The notes beneath the pieces were generated by a model. It was not told the origin of the DNA, searched no databases, and saw only the letters and a list, made by a program, of their open reading frames with translations. Below, piece by piece: positions 1 to 5,496 of a stretch of DNA of 5,917 nt. Source of the DNA: Lachnospiraceae bacterium (GTDB lineage Bacteria > Bacillota > Clostridia > Lachnospirales > Lachnospiraceae); NCBI GenBank assembly GCA_900755865.1, contig CAAEHZ010000591.1, positions 1 through 5,917 on the forward strand, given 5' to 3'. Position 1 is the stretch's first letter, and each line of letters starts with the position of its first letter. A program made the translations under genes and the position numbers.

Positions 1-508
1 GAAAAAAGTGGCCGCCGGGCTTTAACAGCTTTCCCGCCTGCCTTGCCACATCCCGAAAGGCACAAAGCAGCTCATGCCTTGCAATCGCCTTTGGCTCCTC
101 CGGGTTTGTCAGCCCATGCTGCCCTATCATATAAGGAGGATTACAGGTAATACAATCAAAAGAAGCAGACGCAAAAATTTTGTCTGCCTCCTTAATATCT
201 CCTGTCACAATCTCTATTTTCTCTTCCAGACCGTTCAGCGCTACGCTCCTCGCCGCCATATCCGCACTTTCCGGCTGTATCTCAAGCCCTGTCAGATGGC
301 TGCAGCCGTATCTGGCTTCCATCAGAAGCGGAATAATTCCCGTTCCGGTTCCCAAATCCAGCAGCGTATCTGTCTTTTTCGCTCTGGCAAAGGCACACAG
401 AAGAACCGCATCCATCCCAAAACAAAACTTGTCAGGATTTTGAATAATCTTATAACCGTTTCTCTGAAGCTCATCCAGTCTTTCCTTATCCTTCAGATTG
501 ATTGTCAT
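1..508 (-). CDS. trmN6: tRNA1(Val) (adenine37-N6)-methyltransferase family protein, YabB/TrmN6-like (C-terminus cut by left edge)
   Basis: Class I SAM-dependent methyltransferase; family members methylate the exocyclic N6 of adenine-37 in a valine tRNA. I translated 169 codons from the ATG at 508 to the left edge. The SAM-binding motif I LDLGTGTG lies at about residues 50-57 (D51, G53, G55, G57), an acidic motif II residue in GLEIQPE is E76, and the motif IV NPPY catalytic tetrapeptide is at 123-126, which marks an N6-adenine or glutamine amino-methyltransferase. The N-terminal part has the FCFGMDAVLL stretch usual in YabB/YfiC proteins. Family members are about 250 residues, so roughly the last third is outside the window. 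The start overlaps the ricT 3' end by 23 nt, with a GGAAGGAAAG purine run 10-14 nt upstream inside ricT, so translation is probably coupled. Synteny with B. subtilis yabB supports this over a generic HemK-like or DNA methyltransferase. Exact tRNA target is inference. Confidence 0.9.
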   Translation of the reverse strand, partial: MTINLKDKERLDELQRNGYKIIQNPDKFCFGMDAVLLCAFARAKKTDTLLDLGTGTGIIPLLMEARYGCSHLTGLEIQPESADMAARSVALNGLEEKIEIVTGDIKEADKIFASASFDCITCNPPYMIGQHGLTNPEEPKAIARHELLCAFRDVARQAGKLLKPGGHFF

Positions 509-1829
509 TTTGTCCAAACTTTCCTTCCTGTCTGGGTCTGTTATTGTTTCTGTGACGATTATGTCTGTTATTCCGTCCGCCGTTTCTCTGCTCCCGCTGC
601 TCGTCCTCTCCCCGGCGTTCATAATACCGTTTCCCGCCATTCTCCGGACGGTTCTCTCCGCGGTTCTCGAATCTTCCTTCTCCACGGCTCTCCGGACGGT
701 TCTCCCCACGGTTCTCGAATCTTCCTTCTCCACGGCTCTCCGGACGGTTCTCCCCGCGGTTCTCGAATCTGCTCTCTCCACGGCTCTCCGGACGATTCTC
801 CCCACGGTTCCTGTCCTGCCTGTAACCTCTTCCGCCCTCCGGACGGTTTCTGTTTTCCTGACGTCCTCTGTTTCCCTGTCCGTCATTATAACGCTGCGTC
901 GGCTTTCTCTCCTGCTGCCATTCGCTCTGCTGACTCTCGCTCTGTTCCTCATCCTCAAGCCGCTCCAGCTCCTGCAGCTCCTCACTGGAAAGCTCTACCT
1001 TATCCTTCTTTCCGTGTCTGCGCTTAAACTGCAGCTTATCTACCGGATATTCCTTAATTTCCTTCTCGTCCCCAGCCTCCACAATGACCTTCACAAGCTG
1101 CCTGAGCACATTCACACTCTGCACCTCGCCCTTTAAGCCATCCTCTGTGGTGACATAATCTCCGATACCAGGAAGCCTTCTGTTCAACTCCTCATAGGTT
1201 TCCTCTTCATTTTTCAGACAGCACATCAGCCTGCCGCAGACCCCTGAAATCTTCGTGGGATTCAGGGACAAATTCTGCTCCTTTGCCATCTTAATGGATA
1301 CCGGGATAAAATCAGACAGATAACTGTGACAGCATAAAGGTCTTCCGCAGATACCGATGCCTCCGACAATCTTTGTTTCGTCCCTGACACCAATCTGCCT
1401 TAACTCAATTCTTGTCTTAAATACCCCTGCCAAATCCTTTACCAGCTCGCGGAAATCAATTCTGCCGTCTGCGGTAAAATAGAAAAGCACTTTATTGTTA
1501 TCAAAGGTATATTCCGCATCAATCAGCTTCATTTCCAGCTCATGCTTGCGGATTTTCTCCAGACATATCTTGAAGGCTTCCTTTTCCTTCTCCTTATTTG
1601 CAGCCTCCTGCTCTATGTCCCGCTGGTTTGCAATCCGGATAACAGGCTTTAAGGGCTGGATAACCTTGTCATCCTCCACCTCGGTTACGCCGCCCATTAC
1701 CTTGCCGAACTCTATTCCTCTCGCTGTTTCAACAATAACATTATCGCCTCTTTTAATTTCAAAATCCAGAGGGTCAAAAAAATAAACCTTTCCCGCTGTG
1801 CGGAATCTTACTCCAATTACTTTTACCAT
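486..1829 (-). CDS. ricT: RicT/YaaT, PSP1-family regulator of RNase Y, with a long repetitive RG/EN-rich C-terminal tail
   Basis: In B. subtilis RicT (YaaT) joins RicA and RicF in an iron-sulfur Y-complex that works with membrane-bound RNase Y in mRNA maturation and influences sporulation, competence and biofilm formation. The 447-residue product has the PSP1-type core at about residues 1-270: the opening VKVIGVRFRTAGKVYFF, the stretch ELRQIGVRDETKIVGGIG near 142-159, and two cysteine clusters, GICGRPLCC (C161, C166, C167) and GVCGRLMCC (C198, C203, C204), the expected iron-sulfur ligand candidates. A KOW/SH3-like GDYVTTEDGLKGEV segment follows near 223-236. RicT is usually close to 275 residues, so about 170 residues are extra: an acidic segment (about 280-300), then a basic, low-complexity Arg/Gly/Asn/Glu/Gln tail to the end, surely disordered. 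The ATG at 1829 has GGTGAGGG upstream with 4-5 nt spacing. It follows holB after 139 nt and overlaps trmN6 by 23 nt. No yabA lies between. Confidence 0.95.
   Translation of the reverse strand: MVKVIGVRFRTAGKVYFFDPLDFEIKRGDNVIVETARGIEFGKVMGGVTEVEDDKVIQPLKPVIRIANQRDIEQEAANKEKEKEAFKICLEKIRKHELEMKLIDAEYTFDNNKVLFYFTADGRIDFRELVKDLAGVFKTRIELRQIGVRDETKIVGGIGICGRPLCCHSYLSDFIPVSIKMAKEQNLSLNPTKISGVCGRLMCCLKNEEETYEELNRRLPGIGDYVTTEDGLKGEVQSVNVLRQLVKVIVEAGDEKEIKEYPVDKLQFKRRHGKKDKVELSSEELQELERLEDEEQSESQQSEWQQERKPTQRYNDGQGNRGRQENRNRPEGGRGYRQDRNRGENRPESRGESRFENRGENRPESRGEGRFENRGENRPESRGEGRFENRGENRPENGGKRYYERRGEDEQREQRNGGRNNRHNRHRNNNRPRQEGKFGQNDNQSEG
663..806 (-). repeat. Three in-frame 48-bp tandem repeats (plus a partial fourth to about 639) in the ricT tail
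   Basis: RicT residues 342-389 are three consecutive 16-residue units with consensus RGENRPESRGEGRFEN; the first has S in place of the G before RFEN. A fourth unit begins at residue 390 (RGENRPEN) and then diverges. At the DNA level the copies are nearly identical, differing by scattered transitions and one block change (GAATCTTCC versus GAATCTGCT on the plus strand). The period is a multiple of three, so copy-number change would lengthen or shorten the tail without a frameshift. Close identity suggests recent slippage or unequal recombination. Confidence 0.95.
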
Positions 1830-1877
1830 CTATCCCTCACCTACGCCATGGCGCTCTCTCAATAAGTCTGTAATTAC

Positions 1878-1917
1878 AAAATAGCAGCCAGTGTACCATG
1901 CCACTAACTGCTATTTT
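1878..1917 (-). terminator. Hairpin between holB and ricT; possible weak terminator or attenuator
   Basis: Perfect 10-bp inverted arms AAAATAGCAG (1878-1887) and CTGCTATTTT (1908-1917) enclose a 2x2 mismatch, a further 4-bp AGTG/CACT pairing (1890-1893 with 1902-1905) and an 8-nt loop. Read on the minus strand the 3' arm ends in UUUU followed by GUAAUU, so it resembles an intrinsic terminator with a short, broken U-tract. The stem holds only four to five G-C pairs, so it is not a strong terminator. It lies 51 nt after the holB stop and 48 nt before the ricT ATG, in the largest gap of the gene string. It could reduce read-through into ricT, protect the holB mRNA 3' end, or mark a processing site. 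Confidence 0.45.
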
Positions 1918-1968
1918 ATCATACATCCGTATAAAAAACCATAGGAAATACTGTTTTCCCATAACTGT

Positions 1969-2970
1969 TCAGCCCGCTGCTATGTTGTCCTGAATCGTCA
2001 GAAGCAGCAGCTCCATCGTCAAATCAAAATTCACATTTGCTTCCAGACGGCGCTTTGCTGTGTCCAGTGCCTTGATAATATCCTCCAGTCCTTCATAACT
2101 GCATCTGCTTGCAATCGTCCGGATTGCCTGTATTTCCTCCCGGAAAACAAGATGGTTTACATCATTGGTTGCCTTAAACAAAAGAATATCTCTGTACCAG
2201 ATAGCAAAAATATCCAGATAATCTCCCACGTCAAACTTATATTCCGTAATCTTCTTAATCGCGGAAATAATTTCCGTCAGCTCCATATCCTTTATGTATT
2301 TCAACAAAGAAAGGGCTTCCGCCTTTACGTTATCAAAATCCTCACTGGAAGCCAGCGCCTTTGCCTTACCAATATTTCCTCTGGAAAAGGCAACGCAGAC
2401 CTCCGCCTTATAATCAGGAACATGAAGCTCCTGCATCAGATATTTTCTGATTAAATCGTCTGCCACCGGCTTCATATTCAGCACCACACACCGGCTGAGA
2501 ATCGTGGGCAGCAGAGCGTTTACATTCGTAGTCAGCAGAAGAATTACCGCATAGGCAGGCGGCTCCTCCAGGGTTTTCAGAATGGCATTCTGTGCCTGCA
2601 CCGTCATTTTCTCCGCATCCTGAATAATATATACCTTATAGGGACTGCTGTAGGGCTTAATTGCCACATCATTATTCACCTGGGCGCGGATATCGTCCAC
2701 ACTGATAGTATTGGGCTTTTCGTGGGTCACACGGATAATATCCGGCTGATTGTCCGTCAATGCCTGCTTACAGGAATGACACTCCTGACAGGGCTCTGTC
2801 CCACCCTTTTCACACTGCAATGCCATGGAAAATACCCGGGCAATAAACTCCTTCCCGGAAGACTTTTCCCCATTGATAATATAGGCATGGGAAATTTTCC
2901 CGGCTTCCAGTGCATTCTGCAAATGCTCCTTGATTTGTTCCTGTCCGATAATATCTGAAAATTTTGCCAT
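1969..2970 (-). CDS. holB: DNA polymerase III subunit delta' (clamp-loader AAA+ subunit)
   Basis: Delta' is a stator subunit of the replisome clamp loader, which opens the beta clamp and places it on primed DNA. Numbering from the downstream Met used here (333 residues): a P-loop GEKSSGKE at about 34-41, with Glu where Ser/Thr is usual; a four-cysteine zinc module C53, C61, C64, C67; a Walker B-like region VYIIQDAEKM at about 113-122; AILKTLEEPP near 129-138; and the arginine-finger SRC motif at 159-161. Length is normal for Gram-positive delta'. The DnaX tau/gamma paralogue is less likely because of length and because this is the canonical yaaR-holB-ricT order. An in-frame ATG at 2982 would add four residues, but the GGAGG at 2976-2980 overlaps that ATG and is 5 nt from the ATG at 2970, so I prefer 2970. 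The non-S/T P-loop residue fits a subunit that binds ATP poorly, as in E. coli delta'. Confidence 0.95.
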   Translation of the reverse strand: MAKFSDIIGQEQIKEHLQNALEAGKISHAYIINGEKSSGKEFIARVFSMALQCEKGGTEPCQECHSCKQALTDNQPDIIRVTHEKPNTISVDDIRAQVNNDVAIKPYSSPYKVYIIQDAEKMTVQAQNAILKTLEEPPAYAVILLLTTNVNALLPTILSRCVVLNMKPVADDLIRKYLMQELHVPDYKAEVCVAFSRGNIGKAKALASSEDFDNVKAEALSLLKYIKDMELTEIISAIKKITEYKFDVGDYLDIFAIWYRDILLFKATNDVNHLVFREEIQAIRTIASRCSYEGLEDIIKALDTAKRRLEANVNFDLTMELLLLTIQDNIAAG

Positions 2971-2975
2971 ACCAG

Positions 2976-2980
2976 CCTCC
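2976..2980 (-). promoter_or_regulatory. Shine-Dalgarno GGAGG that decides the holB start
   Basis: On the minus strand GGAGG is followed by CTGGT and then ATG at 2970, a 5-nt spacing. The competing ATG at 2980-2982 shares its last G with this motif and has only GTGGGG one base upstream, which is too close to serve as its ribosome-binding site. Confidence 0.75.
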
Positions 2981-3034
2981 ATTCCCCACGCTTTTCATTT
3001 CTGCCTGTGCTTTCAGCGCGTTCCGCTTATCCTG

Positions 3035-3475
3035 TCACGTAAAAATATCCAGCAAAAGTCCCTCTATTTCTCCAATTTTTTCCAAAATCGCGAGGTTGTC
3101 CTTCTCGTCCTTCATCAGTTCCTGTGCCAACTGATCCAGATTCTCGTCCACCAGCCGGATAATGCCATATACCCGGTGCCTTCCCCTTCTGTCCAGAAAA
3201 TTTTCTCTGGAAAAGGAATGGGAATGGGTTACTACCTCGTTCAGAAAGTCCTTCACCAGCCCGCGGTAATGCTTCATATCCTTTACATCCCGCCTCTTGG
3301 CAAGCTTCTGTCCTTCCTCTACAATCTGCCCCATCAGTCCCTGCAGCTTGGATTGTAGCTCCGCCTCCTCGATATGGCTCGCCAGCGTAAATTTAAAACT
3401 GCCGTCTGTGGGCTGGGGAGTCTGTACGGATTCCGCTGCCACCGGTTTATTGATTTGATTTACTTTGATATCCAT
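3035..3475 (-). CDS. yaaR: YaaR family protein (DUF327), function unknown
   Basis: A 146-residue soluble protein matching the YaaR/DUF327 family in length, position and sequence style. Residues 1-30 are polar and probably flexible ([15 protein letters not shown]), containing the typical SFKFTL entry into the fold. The rest is helical and strongly charged, with segments [14 protein letters not shown] (about 69-82), a basic [22 protein letters not shown] patch (about 95-116) and a hydrophobic C-terminal helix [13 protein letters not shown]. No signal peptide, membrane segment or catalytic motif is visible. No biochemical function is established for this family; constant linkage to holB and ricT is the main clue. 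It begins inside the 3' end of the upstream kinase gene, overlapping by 29 nt, with AGGGAGG 5 nt before the ATG, so translation is likely coupled. The gap to holB is 64 nt. Family assignment is firm, role is not. Confidence 0.9.
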   Translation of the reverse strand: MDIKVNQINKPVAAESVQTPQPTDGSFKFTLASHIEEAELQSKLQGLMGQIVEEGQKLAKRRDVKDMKHYRGLVKDFLNEVVTHSHSFSRENFLDRRGRHRVYGIIRLVDENLDQLAQELMKDEKDNLAILEKIGEIEGLLLDIFT

Positions 3476-4061
3476 GGCAGCCTCCCTGAATGTACTCTGT
3501 AATTTCCCGCAGACACTGCTCTAAATCATTATTTTCAAACCGCCTTGCGATTCCTGCCTTCTGAAGCTTTTCCTCCGAAAAATCCTCGCTGTCCGCCAGA
3601 AACCTTCTGCACATTTCCTCATACTTCGGGTTTTCCTGCTCCATCTCCCGTTTCAGGGCACGCTGCAGCCGAATCCCGTCATCTAATTCTATCATAACCG
3701 GCAGGAGTTTGTCCTCCCCAAAATAATCCTTCAGCTTCAGATATGCCTCCAGCGTTCCTATCATAATCTGAGTATTCTCTCCATCCGCCAGTTGACCGTC
3801 ATCCGCCGTAAAATACCGCCATATTCCATAACAGGTATGGTACGCCCTGTCCTCTATGATTTTTCCACGGGCTTTCATTTTCTGAAAGCCCGCCTCATCC
3901 GTAAAGTAATATTCTACGCCCTCTGCTTCTCCCGCCCGCTGCGGTCTTGTCGTATAGGGCACAATTTTTTTCAAATGCAGACTGTCGTCCTGCAAAAGCT
4001 GCCTGTAAATCGTATCCTTCCCGGAAGAGCTTTTTCCCATCAGATATACAATTTTTCCCAT
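3447..4061 (-). CDS. Guanylate kinase-like nucleoside monophosphate kinase (divergent)
   Basis: P-loop kinase of the guanylate kinase fold, which in standard members transfers phosphate from ATP to GMP or dGMP. In the 204-residue product the P-loop is GKSSSGKDT at 9-17. The GMP-binding motif TTRPQRAGE at 37-45 keeps both arginines (R39, R42); GVEYYF (48-53) keeps the base-binding tyrosine; E70 in GKIIED and Y78-G79 match the GMP-site Glu and YG of guanylate kinase. A lid-like basic segment LQRALKRE (132-139) and the C-terminal [13 protein letters not shown], like the NDDLE of the family, follow. Differences: Asp16 after the P-loop lysine, and Pro-Tyr where canonical enzymes have two serines before TTR. 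It is therefore probably a paralogue beside a standard gmk elsewhere; substrate is uncertain. The ATG is 9 nt after the pyk stop with AGGA overlapping that stop; the 3' end overlaps yaaR by 29 nt. Confidence 0.85.
   Translation of the reverse strand: MGKIVYLMGKSSSGKDTIYRQLLQDDSLHLKKIVPYTTRPQRAGEAEGVEYYFTDEAGFQKMKARGKIIEDRAYHTCYGIWRYFTADDGQLADGENTQIMIGTLEAYLKLKDYFGEDKLLPVMIELDDGIRLQRALKREMEQENPKYEEMCRRFLADSEDFSEEKLQKAGIARRFENNDLEQCLREITEYIQGGCHGYQSKSNQ
3481..3487 (-). promoter_or_regulatory. Shine-Dalgarno AGGGAGG for yaaR, inside the upstream kinase gene
   Basis: Minus strand AGGGAGG followed by CTGCC and ATG at 3475. The site lies within the last codons of the kinase gene, so ribosomes finishing the kinase pass over it; this arrangement fits coupled translation. 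Confidence 0.7.
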
Positions 4062-4070
4062 ATTGATTTC

Positions 4071-5483
4071 CTATTCTACCTCTACCACACGAATCATGTT
4101 GGTCTTTCCTGCAACCCGCAGAGGCACACCTGCTGTAATAACTACAACATCCCCCGGCTTTACATAGCCTGACTTTTTTGCCTTCTGCACTGCTGCCTCA
4201 AATAATTCCTCCGCAGTGTCTGCCTCCTGGATAGGCAGCGGATTAACTCCCCACAGCAGATTCAACTGTCTGTTGACTCTCTCATCAATAGAACATCCTA
4301 CAATCGGGCACACCGGTTTATAACGGGAAATTGCCGCTGCCGTAAATCCGGACATGGTAACGGTAATAATTGCCGCTGCCTTCAAATCCATTGCCGTTGT
4401 ACAGGTCGCATAGGCAATCGCAGTTGTAATGTCCTCTCTTGCTCCATCATTTCTGCGCATTCTGGAACGATAGTCAATATTTCTTTCGGCACATTCTGCA
4501 ATTTTCGCCATAGTTTTTACCGCTTCTACCGGATATTTTCCTGCCGCGCTTTCTCCTGACAGCATAATGGCTGTTGTTCCATCATAAATTGCATTGGCAA
4601 CATCCGTTGCTTCCGCTCTGGTAGGTCTTGGATTTTTAATCATGGATTCCAGCATCTGAGTCGCCGTAATAACATGCTTTCCGTGGGCATTTGCCAGCTT
4701 AATCATCTTCTTCTGCAATACGGGAACCTCTTCTAATGGCACCTCAACACCCATATCCCCTCTGGCTACCATGATACCGTCAGATGCGTCCAAAATTTCC
4801 TCCAGATTATTGATACCCTGTATGTTCTCTATTTTTGCAATAATTTTCATGTCACTGCCATGCTCATTCAAAAGTGCCCGCAGCTCCAGAATATCCTCCT
4901 TTGTTCTGGCAAAGGAAGCCGCAATAAACTCATAGCCCTGCTCGATACCAAAAAGAATATCTTCCCTGTCCCTGTCGCTGATATAAGGCATGGTAAGCGT
5001 TGCACTGGGTACATTGATACCCTTATGATTGGATATAAAGCCGCCGTTGATTACCCTGCATCGGATTTCCTCGCCGGAAATCTCCTCTACTTCCATCTCA
5101 ATCAGACCGTCGTCAATCAGAATTTTCATACCGACAGATACGTCATTTTTCAAATTTTTATAGGAAATTGCCGCTTTTTCCGCTGTTCCCATAATCTCTT
5201 CTGTTGTCAGCGTAAACTGCTGTCCTGCCCTTAACTCAACCTTGCCTCCCTCAAAATCGCGAAGACGGATTTCAGGTCCCTTTGTATCCAGAAGTGTTGC
5301 CACGGGAAGTCCCAGCTCCTTACGTGCCTGCAGAACGTTATCCAGCTTACGCTTCTGCTCTGCATGGTCCCCATGGGAAAAATTAAATCTTGCCACATTC
5401 ATTCCCGCCAGCATCAGCTCCTTCAGTGTTTCTACGCTTTCACTTGCCGGTCCTATCGTACATACAATCTTTGTTTTTCTCAT
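4071..5483 (-). CDS. pyk: Pyruvate kinase
   Basis: Catalyses the last glycolytic step, phosphoenolpyruvate plus ADP to pyruvate plus ATP, in the cytoplasm, normally as a homotetramer. The 470-residue product is full length for the short form: it lacks the extra C-terminal PEP-utiliser-like domain found in the longer Bacillus enzyme. Visible landmarks: TKIVCTIGPAS near the N-terminus, ARFNFSHG (R32, N34, S36), DTKGPEIR (66-73), the family signature around K217 (IIAKIENIQGI) with catalytic K217 and E219, metal-binding ARGDMG (240-245, D243), and TATQMLESM (273-281) with T275. Glu71 sits at the position where Glu marks K+-dependent and Lys K+-independent enzymes, so K+ dependence is predicted. 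The ATG at 5483 has AAGGAG 7 nt upstream. The preceding reading frame stops 11 nt before the ATG and the kinase gene starts 9 nt after the stop, so pyk is embedded in an operon. The promoter is not in this window. Confidence 0.97.
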   Translation of the reverse strand: MRKTKIVCTIGPASESVETLKELMLAGMNVARFNFSHGDHAEQKRKLDNVLQARKELGLPVATLLDTKGPEIRLRDFEGGKVELRAGQQFTLTTEEIMGTAEKAAISYKNLKNDVSVGMKILIDDGLIEMEVEEISGEEIRCRVINGGFISNHKGINVPSATLTMPYISDRDREDILFGIEQGYEFIAASFARTKEDILELRALLNEHGSDMKIIAKIENIQGINNLEEILDASDGIMVARGDMGVEVPLEEVPVLQKKMIKLANAHGKHVITATQMLESMIKNPRPTRAEATDVANAIYDGTTAIMLSGESAAGKYPVEAVKTMAKIAECAERNIDYRSRMRRNDGAREDITTAIAYATCTTAMDLKAAAIITVTMSGFTAAAISRYKPVCPIVGCSIDERVNRQLNLLWGVNPLPIQEADTAEELFEAAVQKAKKSGYVKPGDVVVITAGVPLRVAGKTNMIRVVEVE

Positions 5484-5490
5484 AATTTTT

Positions 5491-5496
5491 CTCCTT
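5491..5496 (-). promoter_or_regulatory. Shine-Dalgarno AAGGAG for pyk, overlapping the stop codon of the upstream frame
   Basis: Minus strand AAGGAG followed by AAAAATT and ATG at 5483, a 7-nt spacing. Its first two bases are the last two of the TAA (5495-5497) that ends the upstream charged-tail frame, so the two genes look translationally coupled. Confidence 0.8.

Noticed and set aside
9..16. Asp or Glu after the P-loop lysine (kinase Asp16, holB Glu41) read as inactivating defects; coordinates here are only nominal.
   Set aside because: GKDT occurs in active nucleotide kinases, and delta' subunits often do not hydrolyse ATP, so neither is evidence for a pseudogene. Both frames are intact.
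74..1136. Long plus-strand open frames, including a 317-codon frame (74-1027) with HGSPDGSPRGS-like repeats and a 212-codon frame (498-1136).
   Set aside because: They are antisense to trmN6 and ricT. Their repeats are only the reverse complement of the 48-bp ricT repeats, their composition is unnatural, and the minus-strand genes have clear homology motifs.
1844..1853. Perfect 10-bp palindrome CGCCATGGCG just before the ricT ribosome-binding site.
   Set aside because: It has no loop and is a single short palindrome; it could be an operator half but nothing else supports that.
1900..1968. Possible promoter for ricT on the minus strand, with a TATGAT -10-like hexamer upstream of the hairpin.
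   Set aside because: No convincing -35 element lies at 16-18 bp, and the region is AT-rich so a single -10 match is weak evidence.
2810..2998. 62-codon minus-strand frame beginning upstream of holB.
   Set aside because: It lies almost wholly inside holB in another frame, has no recognisable motif, and its ATG lacks a good ribosome-binding site.
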